The position numbers and the translations under genes are program-made. From Atkinsonella hypoxylon (Eukaryota; Ascomycota; Sordariomycetes; Hypocreales; Clavicipitaceae), in contig JFHB01000216.1 of the NCBI GenBank assembly GCA_000729835.1, forward strand, positions 1 through 51,565: DNA of 51,565 bases. Reading direction: 5' to 3'. Shown here one piece after another: positions 1 through 9,726 of this stretch. The first letter of the stretch is position 1; every line of letters starts with the position of its first letter. The notes below the pieces were generated by a model, which was given only the letters and a program-made list of their open reading frames with translations, made no database searches and was not told where the DNA came from.

Positions 1-70
1 TTTTTTTTCCCGTCAAATGAAGAGCTGCAAACAAGTTCACCGATGATATGCCAATGACCTTTTGTTGCAG

Positions 71-337
71 GGCCGCCGTCGTCTTCGCCGTGCAAAGCTG
101 GCTTGGCGAGAGCGAGGATGTGAAGAAGAACTCGTCGACCCCTGGTATCTTCTCCGTTCTCATGTCCGGTATGAAAACGTCGAACCTGCTTGAGGAGAAG
201 TGGCGCGCTAATGAGACGTGGTTGGGTTTTATGTAGTTATGGCACTGGGTGTTACTTATATGCCGCTTTTCCTGCCTCCTGCTGGACGTCCGGCTGGGGG
301 CTCAGGCACCGAGCCTCCTGCTCCGGTTCCTTCGTGA
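71..337 (+). CDS. Asterix/UPF0139 family protein, C-terminal part (5' end outside window)
   Basis: This is the last part of a gene that starts before the window. Exon 71-168 follows an acceptor (TTGTTGCAG at 62-70). An intron at 169-236 has donor GTATGA, branch GCTAATG and acceptor TAG. The final exon, 237-337, ends in TGA. About 65 residues are encoded. They contain FAVQSWLGE, SEDVKK, then a hydrophobic segment ending VTYMPLFLPP, followed by a Pro/Gly-rich tail. The order of a membrane segment, a short S-x-E-D-x-K loop, a second membrane segment and a PP-containing end matches Asterix (WDR83OS), a small ER protein of the PAT complex that assists membrane-protein insertion. The family match is from memory of the human protein, not from a search. 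Without the intron the frame would run to a false stop at 236. Confidence 0.72.
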
Positions 338-1011
338 GAATGACGACGAAGGCACATGGGTAAGGGAGAGGTAGAGGTAGAGTTGGTTGGGATGGTGGTA
401 GCTGGGCGCGTATAATGGGATAAGAGGTCGGGAAATGAGCACAATGTACAAGAGCAGCATGGGGCGTGTACAGCCATAGTAAAGGCTCTTGTGTATTGTA
501 TTTAATTGTTCATCCATCAATGTAAACAAATCATGATGGGACCCTGGCTGGCGCCTCTTCGCTTCTGCCGCCACGCCGTGGGATGACGGCGGAGCGGAAG
601 GAGGGACAGGGGATCACGAGAACCGACGTGGTGTCTGACGACGAACCTGACATCCAGACAAGCAGCTAATCCTCTGACGGAAGAAGTGCTTTTTTTCTGG
701 TAACTTTTTCCGTCATAAATTGCGCATATGCTGGATGCGCGCTCGTCGTCAGACCCCTTCGCATCCTCCAAGTCCCACCACGAGCAATCCTCGCGTTTCA
801 GTCCTGAAACTTCACCAGAAACCCCCGCGACAAGTCCCGTCACAGAAAAAGAAACCCGCACGCTATCGCATATTGTCCCATGAATTACAACAGCATGTTG
901 ATCTTCATTCCGTCTTCAACCTGTACTTCTGTCCGGGTGCACCGTCCACTCAAGTCCAACATCTGCACAAGCATCTATCACCAGCCCGGACCGTTTCATT
1001 CTTCGTCCAAG
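338..1011. other. Intergenic, no gene seen
   Basis: This stretch holds the 3' untranslated region of the Asterix-like gene and the upstream region of the small secreted-peptide gene. Short open frames occur on both strands, but they overlap one another, lack splice support and show no recognisable motif. A reading frame continuous with the secreted peptide begins at an ATG at 880; its extra N-terminal segment would bury the clear signal peptide, so the ATG at 1012 is preferred. Confidence 0.6.
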
Positions 1012-1238
1012 ATGCGAATCGCACGAGCTATGCTTCTCTGCGCAGCGGCATCAATTGCCCGCGCCGGCCTCGTCTTCACACCGATCCAAGAAAACCAAAT
1101 TGTGCCAAAGATGCCGGGAGATTGCTTCTTTGGAGTCGTTACTCCTCAGGGATGCGGGTAAGTTTTCCCCTTTTTGCACGGGGATGACTGGTGCTGACTT
1201 CCTTTCGTTTTCTCTCGAAAAGTCCTAAGCGTGGTTGA
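1012..1238 (+). CDS. Small secreted peptide, 53 residues
   Basis: Exon 1012-1157 and exon 1223-1238 are joined across a 65-nt intron (donor GTAAGT, branch GCTGAC, acceptor AAAAG). The product starts MRIARAMLLCAAASIARAG, a short basic start, a hydrophobic core and a likely cleavage after ARA. The mature part would be about 35 residues with just two cysteines, in GDCFFGVVTPQGC, a probable single disulfide loop, and ends in GPKRG. I have an uncertain memory of similar two-cysteine GDC-FGV-TP-GC peptides in other filamentous ascomycetes; no function can be assigned. The intron at the penultimate cysteine region moves the stop codon, so an unspliced reading gives a slightly different tail. Confidence 0.6.
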
Positions 1239-1655
1239 ACGGGACTTGGGCTGGGAAGAGATGCGTTGCTACATTGATGACTGCTGAGCTGATTCTACTG
1301 TGGGAACTGGGACAGCTCGATGGTGAGGATGACTATGGATTTTGCATGGTAGCGTTGAGCGCGTTGATACTATTATGGCCAAGTACGAATGATATTTGGA
1401 GATGCAGTGTTCTTTTTTGTAACGAGTGACGCTTCAATTTAGCTTTTTTTTTTTTTTCTTTACACGTTTTCAAATGGCAAATGAAGTGGACTCATGCGAC
1501 GCAGACCAGGTGGTGACCCAAATTCGAACACCAACGCCAGTCAGCATTTCTACTTGTCAACAGAGAGACAACCTGCGACATTATCCAGTTTGTCGCCATG
1601 TTGCGGGAACCGCAGCCACGCTCACTACCCTCTTCCACACAGGTTATCTGGCAAT
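1239..1655. other. Convergent intergenic region with a T run
   Basis: This lies between the 3' ends of the secreted-peptide gene and the acyltransferase gene. It contains a run of about 14 T near 1444-1458. I see no further gene, repeat or RNA structure in it. Confidence 0.6.
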
Positions 1656-2951
1656 CTAGAGCCGCGACGAGAGGCCCAAGGTCGTGCCGGCAACGTGCTT
1701 CGTACGCTGGTCAAAGGGACAAAGTTGGAAGAACCGCTCTCGAGAACATTTCATCAGGCTGGCCCGCTTATGAGGCAGATCTACCCACTGGTCCTGGTGC
1801 AGGCCAAAGGTGTAATCATATACGTGGGCCGTTTCCCCCGTCAGGCGCGGCTCCCCGACCACATTCTCCGTCCGATGGTCATCCAGCAAGATGTAATGTA
1901 CGATGCTAGGCCACCAGGCCATGACTCGATGCGGTCCCCGGAAGGCGTCCTCCCCGACGAGAGTGTGTCTGCCCCGATCAAAGTCTGCCGCCGCGTAGTG
2001 CGCTCCCATGCGGTCCTCCTTGGCCCAGTAGATCTCAAAGTAGGAAAAGGGGACGTCATTGAAGCGGCCGAAGACGGTGACGACGTGAGGGTCCTCGTGG
2101 AGTTCGCGCAGGTAGTTGCGGTGGTGCTCCAGCGATCCGGACTCCTGCCAGCCCTTGGCGACGCGAGGGCTGTTCTGCCATCTGTGGAAGAGGTCCAGGT
2201 GCTGAGGGTCCCGGTAGTCGACCGCCATGAGGGAGAAGTGCTCGTCGAGAAAAGGTATGTACCGGCTGTATAGGAGCGATCCTGGCGCGGGCTTGGGCGA
2301 GCGGCGCGGGTGTCGTAGATATGTGTTCTGCGTGGCGTCGACCGTGTACTCCAGGTGAGGCACCGTGGTAGCAGAGTGCCAATCGGGGAGCCAGATGGGT
2401 TTCGGCGCCAGGGGAGAAGCACAGCCTTGCCAAAAGGCGCCTCGGAGGACAAGCAGTTCCGCGCTGTCGTTCTCGAATGGTGTCGTGCTGTCCGCTGGCA
2501 ACGGGTGCTCGATGGCCACCATCGACAGCAGAACGGATCTAGACAAGTCTGCAGAGCCACCGCCCTGGAGTTGGAGGCGGAAGGATTCTACATCGTGGTG
2601 GAGTGTGAAGACGGCGTACAGGAACAGCCAGACGTGTCCAACCGTCGGCGTCTTCGTGTCGTCCCAGTTGATGGCCCAGGCTGGGCTGCGTCGAGCCCTC
2701 GCCCATGAAGTATTGTTGGCCTCGTCGATCTTGTCTCCTTCAGTTGGCTTCAACTCGGTGAAGAGCAGCTTCTCATCGTGCAGGACATGCGGGAATGGCG
2801 TGCCGGCGTCGGATTGCTTGTCGTGTCGGAGGAAATACGTGCGACTACCACTTGTGGGTTTTGGAGAGGGCGCAAGATGATATGTGGTGAGGTATGGATG
2901 GGGAAGTCGAATTTTGGTGGATGGCTGTTGCTGGAGTGTACCTGCAGCCAT
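1656..2951 (-). CDS. sidF: Hydroxyornithine acyltransferase of siderophore biosynthesis, SidF/SidL type, with peroxisomal tail
   Basis: A single exon encodes 431 residues. The C-terminal half (about 225-415) has the layout of the AlcB/IucB-like GNAT domain used in hydroxamate siderophore synthesis: YIPFLDEHFSL, FHRWQNSPRV, then FSYFEIYWAKEDR, then GRHTLVGEDAFRGPHR, and GEPR before the end. The N-terminal half is the variable lobe seen in fungal siderophore transacylases. These enzymes move acetyl (SidL) or anhydromevalonyl (SidF) from CoA to N5-hydroxyornithine before assembly by a non-ribosomal peptide synthetase. The last three residues are Ser-Arg-Leu, a standard PTS1 peroxisomal signal. 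Since Aspergillus SidF is peroxisomal and SidL is cytosolic, this favours the SidF role; the choice remains an inference. The length is close to SidF. No synthetase or transporter gene lies next to it, so it is not part of a visible cluster here. One GATAA core lies about 70 bases upstream (near 3022), too little to claim SreA control. Confidence 0.78.
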   Translation of the reverse strand: MAAGTLQQQPSTKIRLPHPYLTTYHLAPSPKPTSGSRTYFLRHDKQSDAGTPFPHVLHDEKLLFTELKPTEGDKIDEANNTSWARARRSPAWAINWDDTKTPTVGHVWLFLYAVFTLHHDVESFRLQLQGGGSADLSRSVLLSMVAIEHPLPADSTTPFENDSAELLVLRGAFWQGCASPLAPKPIWLPDWHSATTVPHLEYTVDATQNTYLRHPRRSPKPAPGSLLYSRYIPFLDEHFSLMAVDYRDPQHLDLFHRWQNSPRVAKGWQESGSLEHHRNYLRELHEDPHVVTVFGRFNDVPFSYFEIYWAKEDRMGAHYAAADFDRGRHTLVGEDAFRGPHRVMAWWPSIVHYILLDDHRTENVVGEPRLTGETAHVYDYTFGLHQDQWVDLPHKRASLMKCSRERFFQLCPFDQRTKHVAGTTLGLSSRL

Positions 2952-4421
2952 TTTGAAGCACCGACCAAGTCCGGAGGGAAGAGATCTGTTCCGTATGCGT
3001 CAGGGAGCAGGTCAAGGGACGATTATCAAGTAACTACGACTTGTCCGAGGTCGTCCATGTTGGTTTTTTCTTCGTCTTCCAATTCAAGGCATAATCCCTG
3101 AGGGCATTGGCACCCCGCTGGATGAAATCGCCGACTTCTCCCCCACTTCCGTGGCCGACGCCAAGCCTAGATGGATTGCCTAGATGGATTGCCGAAATGG
3201 ATTTGTCAAGGAGACAAGGGTCTTCACGATCTACGGAATAAGAGCCTCCTAATTCATTAAGTCGGGCGAACGGAGTGTGAGACGGGTGGTCCCAGTGACG
3301 AGATACCCCTATAAGGCTTAGCTCATCAAAGCATACAGCCAATCACAAGTAGTTACTGTATATCTTCATCTTTTTTAGCCAATAGAAGCATAGTATAAGG
3401 CTCATCAGAACAATAGCAAAATGGCCTAAATAATCTACAAATATGCAGTTCTAATCCTAAGGAAAAGCAGGGCATTTAACACTTTTTTCGTTGCCGTAGG
3501 CCCGGACGTAAGCCTGGGGGCTCGAGCCAACGGTTGGATCCGCAGCCCACTGAGCTGGCTAGCGTGGGACGCCAATCCAACGCCATCATGCGACGCCATC
3601 ATGCAAGGATGAGATTGATAAGATCAAGGATTCAGGAGACCAGTTAGTGGGGAACAGCGGCCCGATTTCGGCATCCGACGCGGCTGTCTTCCTGGGTAGA
3701 GTCGGCTCAATCCTGACGCGAGCAACGGGAGGTCCAACAACCCCTCGTGCATCGATTTTCAGCCATCCGAGAGTCGCGAGAGTCGTTGCTTGAGTCATAG
3801 CTTCAAGCAACAGCTCTCCCGGTAGCTCCAATCAGCATCAAACTGGTGCAATAAGCCGTTGAATGTGTCTTAGTTGACAGCCAATCCACGACTGTCAGGA
3901 ACCGAGAGCTTAAAGGCTCGGTCCTCTGGTATGGAATACTTGAAATTTTGGACAGGATGGTCTAGAAGTCCATTGCTAATGATCCAGCTTTACCACTTGA
4001 CTGGACCGGTAGACGGGCCAAGGTCTCGAGTGAACTCACTGAAAAGATAGAGAAACTATTTCTATTATCAAGCCATGAATCTCTTTGTCTCGCGCTGACT
4101 ATGAAGTATGGCCTAGCTTCTCCAACTGACCCTACAACTTCAGTTGCATTGCCCGTCTATCTAGTATGACAGTCCACAGTTGCATAGTTCCAGCTAAGAA
4201 CAACCAGCGTGCTACAAATGTGCTTCATAATGAGTTACACGGGCAATCGCGTAGCTACCAAGTCTGCTGGTAACGTCATACACTTCGAGGCAAATGAAGT
4301 GACGTAAGCAAACAATAGAGTCAAGAGCATCAACCTACGCAGTTCGAAGGTTGGAAGGGCGGCCAGAAGGACTGATGCCACTACTCAGGACAGTACCACT
4401 TTTGCGCTCGCCGTCAGTAAC
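2952..4421. other. Long intergenic region, no supported gene
   Basis: This lies between the start of the acyltransferase gene and the 3' end of the Egh16-like gene. Small open frames such as 3034-3342 and 3586-3831 (minus) have no splice support or recognisable motif. Two features stand out. A 15-bp direct duplication containing TAGATGGATTGCC lies at about 3171-3195. A segment at 3480-3580 looks on the minus strand like a degraded tRNA-derived sequence ending in an A-rich tail. Neither is certain. Confidence 0.5.
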
Positions 4422-5947
4422 CTAGGAATTCTCAAAAGCTTCGTTGGCATTGCTTTTGCCCACCCAGTTGAATGCCTGGTTGACTCCCTTCTGACCACCT
4501 TGTTGACCACCATTTTGAGCTCTCCTCGGAGCTCCTTGTAACTCCTTGCTGGTCACCGGCACGGTATCCACGCCGGAGTGCCTAGGTGAGTCCCCATCTG
4601 ACCATCTTATTGACCATCTTGTTGAGTTGGACTCTGAGTTCCCTCTAACTCCTTGCTGGCCACCAGCGCGGTTACCACCCCGGTTACCAGTAGGTTGAAC
4701 GTTGTTGGTTCCGCTATTGCCATCACCGCCAGTTATCTGGCCACCTTGTTTACCTGCTCGCTGGTCACTACCCCGGTTGCCACCCCGGTTGCCATTACGT
4801 TGAGCGTTGTTGGTTTCGCCATTGACATCACTGTCAGTCCTCTGGCCACTAGCACGGTTTATACCCTGGCTGCCAGTACTTTGAGCGTCATTGATTTCGC
4901 CATTGCCATCACCGACAGTCCTCTGGCCACTTTGTTGACCCCCTTGCTGGCCGTCCTGGTTGTTGCCTGCGTTGTTACCGCCGCTGACTGTAAAACGAAT
5001 ACAATCATCCTGAGCACCGCGTTGAGCAACCGGCATCAGAACAGGTTGATGGTTGGCGGCTGCAGACATACTACAGAGACGGTAATTACCAGCGGGGAGA
5101 CCACCGGTAACGTCAGCAGAAAGAAGTCCCCTACCATTTCCGATATTATTGATACCCTTGAAGAAAGCAAATCGTGTAGGGTCAAGAGGTTGTGTAGGAT
5201 TCAAGCTCGTACCAGTGTCTTGAACCGTGACATGAGTGTGTCCGATGATATGACCCTGCGCATCAAGATCTTGGGGTGCAGAGTAGTAAGTTGACGTGGC
5301 GTTGGTGAATGTCCCTGGGCTGAAGTTGATCATTTGGACCTGAATCTTGAAGTCTGTGTTGGCTGGGAGATTGGCGCCATTCTGGGGATTGACGAAGACG
5401 CTCGAGACCATCTTGTTGATTGCAGGAATGTTGCCCATTGCTGGGACATATTAGACCTACAGTACAAAAAATAAGTGCCATAGGGTCAGAAACTTACGGA
5501 TTCCATTACAAGAGCCTTGTTTGATCTGCTTGCCATTGGTCAATGTTCTGCCTTGACAGAAATTGATGAAATTGAAGTTGTCCCTAGGATTGCTGTTATC
5601 ATCCACCTGCATTTTAGAACTCCTCTGCCTGGCATCACTTACGTAGCAGATGCAGATTGACCGTCAGTCCCAGGGTTATTGCCATCGTTTTGCGAAGCGG
5701 TCTGAATGAGATTGGCATCAAGAGTTGGACTACCCCCTCCACCACGGTTCTTGCCGCCGTCATTCTCTCCTTGGGAGTCTCCTCTATTGCCGCCACCCTG
5801 GCCGCCGCCATTTTGATTTCCGCTTTGACCACCTCGCTGTTGACGACGCTCAAGCGCCAGAGCAATGGGCGATCGGTACAGAGCTTCAGCAGCCTCGGCC
5901 GCGGTGGCCAGACTCATGAGGGCCACGAGTAAATTCCTGACGTGCAT
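4422..5947 (-). CDS. Egh16-like secreted protein with repetitive Gly/Gln/Asn tail
   Basis: Three exons (5947-5643, 5592-5498, 5440-4422) are joined across introns of 50 and 57 nt, giving 472 residues. A signal peptide (MHVRNLLVALMSLATAAEA) is followed by a Gly/Asn/Gln-rich linker with a Kex2-like RR at about 34-35. The folded domain runs from about residue 88 to 286. It has a cysteine loop (NFCQGRTLTNG, GSCNGIP), then GHTHVTVQD, LNPTQPLDPTRFAFFKGIN, GLPAGNYRLCSMSAAANHQPVL and PVAQRGAQDDCIRF. This is the pattern of the fungal Egh16-like family (Pfam DUF3129), which includes appressorium-expressed secreted proteins such as Magnaporthe Gas1/Gas2 (Mas3/Mas1). The family's biochemical role is unknown. 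Unlike those short members, this one carries a tail of about 185 residues with 27-residue units. The upstream DNA (about 6000-6300) is pyrimidine-rich on the coding strand, which is common in fungal promoters. Confidence 0.85.
4655..4930 (-). repeat. 81-bp coding repeats in the tail of the Egh16-like gene
   Basis: At least three degenerate units of 27 codons lie in tandem (protein residues about 306, 333 and 360 onwards). Each begins with a Q-R core, continues through an acidic GDGNGE/DVNGE segment and N-N-A-Q, and ends in a NRGGNR-like segment. Copies differ by scattered substitutions, so the array is not freshly expanded. Confidence 0.7.
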
Positions 5948-8425
5948 ATCGGATATTTTTATATGGATGTTATGCGATAGTGTCTCGCTAGTTTATTTTC
6001 GATTTGCTCCGAGGACGACGAGATAGAAGAAAGAAACGAAGTGGTACCAGCCCAAAAATTGCAGAAGATAATGTTAGGACAGTGATAGAACAAAAAAAAA
6101 AGAATGAACGAGTAAACGTTACACCACCACAGCCGCTAGTAGTAGAACGCGACCAGCGAGCCACTGAGGAACGGTCGAGGTTTGGACAAAAGAATAAGAA
6201 GAGAGAAGATGGAAGAAAATCAGGCCTAATTGATCGAGGAGGTGCAGGACCAAAATACTTCGAAGGATGTCAAGAAGTCGATTAGAAAGATGGACAAGGT
6301 AATGAAGTTAAGACGGCAAAGCGGCACGACGGGCGGCTGGGTTCATGAAAGTAACGTCGTACCTCGCACGAAGATGTATAGAGAAGCGCGTATTCCGGCC
6401 TAACAGAAACCATCCTCGCAGCACTGCCGTTAAAGCTGGATCTATAGCAACGGCGACCAAATGGTCAGCGCAAGAAGATGTGAGAGGGAGGCGTCTGATA
6501 CATCTTTCGGGACTCCTGCATCAATCCCCGATGGGTACTACCCGTGTCTGGAAATATTACGAGGCTTCGGCGGACGAGCCGCACGGTAGCGTGCAGTAGA
6601 GAAGAGACGAAGACGGGATAATCAGGGGCCTTTGACGGGTGTCACTTGATACAGAGCCCGTGGAAAAAGCAATCCCAGTGTGTCGATGAAGTCGAACAGT
6701 CGACATTTCAACGCCAAAAAAATTATCGGGTTCCATGCTATTCCTTCTCAGATTCTCGTTGGCTTCGGATTCTGCTAAGCGCAGCGGAAAATGACTGAAT
6801 AACTGCGATTCTAAGTCCATTTGCAGATAATTAGGCGTTAGCAATCGGATCGCGGTGTTGTTGGTATTGAAAGGTGAAAAGAGTTGACGTCTTCGGCTGG
6901 TTGGCAATCCCTGTCAATAGCTCCTTCCCGAATCTCGACAACCCAATAATTCGCCGCGTGTACTCCGCTCCAAGTAATCAAAGTTTTTTCTTCTTTTCTT
7001 CTCCTTGAAGCACGCCTCATGCGACGGAAGGCAGTACACCATTGTTTTGGGCGACATAAGTTCCAGCAATTTTCTCTGTGCGGCTCCGCAACACAACCTT
7101 GCTAATCCGGACATTGCGATTTCTTGCTTTTTTGTTTCAAAGTTTGTAATCCAATCATCCTCAGCTTAAATGGCATTGCGATCCTGGTATAATTCGAACC
7201 ACCATACCCATCGGACATGCATTATCGGAAATTAACCGCCGAATTTGTATCAATAACATGGAGTCGGAGGGACTGCTCGATACATAACGCCATTGCCATC
7301 GCACATACATGCGGCCGCTTCATCCGGTGAAGGACACAATAGTGGCAACCCTTTTGGGATATTTCCCCGGACGTGTTGAAACTTGATCTAACCACACAGC
7401 AAGAACCTAATTTTCACCAATTTGTTATGCATGCTCATAAATCGTCTCTTTCTTCCCAACCGCCTCGATTTCGGGTATATGCACTTTCTAGAAATTGACA
7501 TTTTTCAATTGGGAGCATCTGCAACAAACAAGTATTTGGCAACCTCCGTGCACAGAGGTGCTCGGATAACATAAGTTCCGCCGCGAAGACATGTATATTG
7601 TCAACTCCTTACGAGCCATTGAATTTTGTCGTAAAAGTCAAGTTTCAGTGTCTCTGAAGGGGCTGCAAATTAGATATGCCTGACGCCAAACCATGTGATC
7701 ATTAAACGGTGAGCTTTTCTTGTGCTGGAGCCGGGCTTGATAATGTCGTGGGATATTCATACAAGCGAAAGGCGTAATTACTCTAATACTGGATTCCTCA
7801 ACATTGTTCATCCTAATTCCCCTGTCCGGCAGTTCGATCTGAAACGCTCTTTGGAGGTAGTCTATCGAAACTCGACTCACGATATATTCGATCATGGTCC
7901 ATTTCTCTTTGTACGCAACAAAACATGCCGCACCGTGTCCTACCGATCAACTCTTGACTATGCCCCAAATTGCAGCAAATTGTGATTCTCGTTGGTTGAT
8001 TTTTTTGACGCCGTTATCAGCCAGCGCAAGGCACTTTGTTCCGACTGGAGCTGGAACTGGACCTTCCACCGTTCAGTAATCTCCCGTGCGACAATTTCAG
8101 TCCCCGCTATCCCTATGTCAGAGGCTCGCAGTTTGTCTGAACTAACAGGGCAGTGTAGTCCAGGCAGAGGGAGTGGGCGTTCCTACAATGGCGCTGCATT
8201 ATGAGTGGGACTTGACGCTCACCAACTGAGGCGGCACCTGCCTGCCGTACTTGGCTTGACGCTGATTGACAATACATTATTATGGTGTTTCTGTTCAGGC
8301 TAATTCCCAGACGGTGCCAGAGTTGATTTTCTTGGCCAGGTTTTGAGATGACATATTGAGGGCGGACAGATAGAGATAAAGTACATGATGACGACGCTGC
8401 TTGCCCCTGTGTTCTACACAGTAAT
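5948..8425. other. 2.5-kb intergenic region, no supported gene
   Basis: The first 300 bases (6000-6300) are strongly purine-rich on the plus strand, which is pyrimidine-rich in the direction of the Egh16-like gene, and probably form its promoter. The rest, to the 3' end of the nuclease gene, is AT-rich and has only short overlapping open frames (for example 6557-6907 minus and 7638-7895 minus) with no family motif or splice support. I see no transposase or RNA gene. Decayed repeat sequence too old to recognise is possible. Confidence 0.5.
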
Positions 8426-9536
8426 TCACAACTCAAATGATGCTTCCTCTTCTGTCTTGGCCGTCTTGTATGCCTCAGCGATTTTGTCCAGCCACGCTGC
8501 CATGCGGAACCCAGCACGAGCAACTTGGATTTCAATCACTGGACCAGCTTTTTTGAAATAATCACCACCAAGTTCCTGATTTTCAATAGCCTTAGGTCCC
8601 TCGGGAAGCACTGATTCGCCGCAAGAGTTAGCATCGATTCTTATGTGAAATCGAGCAGTGATGCAGATATGCGTTCAGGGGGAATAAACCGCAAGAGACA
8701 TAGAGACATACCATGTGTGCATACATAGGCATTTGCCTCTCTTGACCAAACCATGGCCGTTTCTGTGGCATCAGAGAAATCCATATCCTTTAGCCATGCT
8801 TCCTTCTGATCGGCAAACTTGCCATCCTCAATCTCGCCCGCTAGCTGCTTCGCCCACTTCTCCGCCACTGAATATGGTTCTCCGCGCAGACCACCCAGCC
8901 ACTTTTCTGCGATGGAGCTGTCCCAGATGTGATGCAGGTTGAATCCCTTTCCATCCCACAGAACGTGAATGCGGTTACCTCCCAAGGCAACATCTTCATT
9001 ATGTAAGGGTTGATGCAGATCGCCAACAAAGTGGATAACAAACTTGGCGGCCTGGGCACGACGCCAAACGGGCAGAGATGAGTCGAGGGATTGCTGGGTA
9101 TAGTTGGCTAAGGCGGTGATGACACACCCGTCTTCTTTGCAGTCGCGCTTAAAATCGACGTTACAGGCGTGCGGAGGACTGTCGTGCGCATCGATGAAGT
9201 GAAAGTTCTTGGTGAATCTGCCCCATTTCGTGTAGCGAACCGAATCAGCCCAAGACGCTACCTTGGCTAAATAATCGTCGTCATCACTGCGCAGTAGCTC
9301 CTTGAAGAAGAGCTCGGTCGAATTTGCCACGAAATGACTCGCTAAATAGGCGGTGGTGATGTGTCCTAATGCTGTGCATCGCAGCTGTGATTAGCATGCC
9401 ATCGCGCAAGAGCAAAGATACGACAGTAGCACTATGGAGAGTTGGGGTGCGCATCTCGCCTGCACGTACATCCCCAAGCGGTCGCAACAGGTGCTGATGC
9501 TAGGCCCACGGCCAGAGCAGCGAGTGATGTCTTCAT
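8426..9536 (-). CDS. S1/P1-type zinc-dependent secreted nuclease
   Basis: Three exons (9536-9470, 9371-8712, 8610-8426) give 303 residues. Introns are 98 and 101 nt; both have GTAYGT donors and CTAAT/CTAAC branches. A 20-residue signal peptide ends at TATA, so the mature protein begins with Trp21. In nuclease P1 this N-terminal Trp binds zinc. Allowing an offset of 20, the other P1 zinc ligands fall into place: His26, Asp65, His80, His136, Asp140, His146, His169 and Asp173. Enzymes of this family cleave single-stranded DNA and RNA and remove 3'-phosphates. They are used for nucleotide scavenging or targeting of extracellular nucleic acid. The cysteines at 92, 100 and 105 suggest disulfides. 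The first exon is chosen for its signal peptide and for the join WG-S-LGHITTAY, which keeps the conserved spacing. The promoter carries a 9-bp tandem repeat and an overlapping upstream open frame. Confidence 0.92.
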
Positions 9537-9726
9537 GGCTTGTGCTGAGATTATCTTGGTGTTGGTGTGAATGATATGTCAGGTGAGGCAGGTGAGGCAG
9601 GTGAGGCAGGTGAGGCAGGTGAGGCAGGTGAGGCAGGTGAGGCAGGTGAGGCAGGTGAGGCAGGTGAGGGTAAGAAATTAGGAACGCCAGTAGTGATAGG
9701 ATAGGAAGGGAGTTGACTTTATACAC
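9391..9726 (-). other. Upstream open frame of (Pro-His-Leu) repeats overlapping the nuclease start
   Basis: An ATG 190 bases upstream of the nuclease ATG opens a 111-codon frame, out of phase with the nuclease. It overlaps the whole of exon 1 and ends inside intron 1. It begins with a hydrophobic, signal-like stretch (SLPILSLLAFLIS), followed by about ten Pro-His-Leu triplets encoded by the 9-bp tandem repeat. If the transcript starts upstream of 9726, this would act as an overlapping uORF. It may equally be a chance frame over a microsatellite. Confidence 0.3.
9580..9669. repeat. 9-bp tandem repeat, ten perfect copies
   Basis: CAGGTGAGG is repeated ten times without error on the plus strand. 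The array lies 44-133 bases upstream of the nuclease start codon. The perfect identity suggests recent, length-variable expansion. Confidence 0.97.

Noticed and set aside
1494..2273. 259-codon plus-strand frame opposite the siderophore acyltransferase
   Set aside because: It is antisense to a well-supported gene and has no domain of its own; GC-rich codons on one strand commonly open such shadows.
3034..3831. Minus-strand short frames as genes
   Set aside because: They are short, mutually unconnected by splice sites, and without any family pattern.
1656..5947. A secondary-metabolite or siderophore gene cluster around the acyltransferase
   Set aside because: No synthetase, monooxygenase or transporter lies beside it; the next gene is an Egh16-like secreted protein.
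8113..8535. 140-codon minus-strand frame at the end of the nuclease gene
   Set aside because: It overlaps the last nuclease exon in another phase and reads mainly 3' untranslated DNA.
9580..9669. Tandem 9-bp repeat considered as a CRISPR-like array
   Set aside because: Units are contiguous with no spacers and the genome is fungal; it is a minisatellite.
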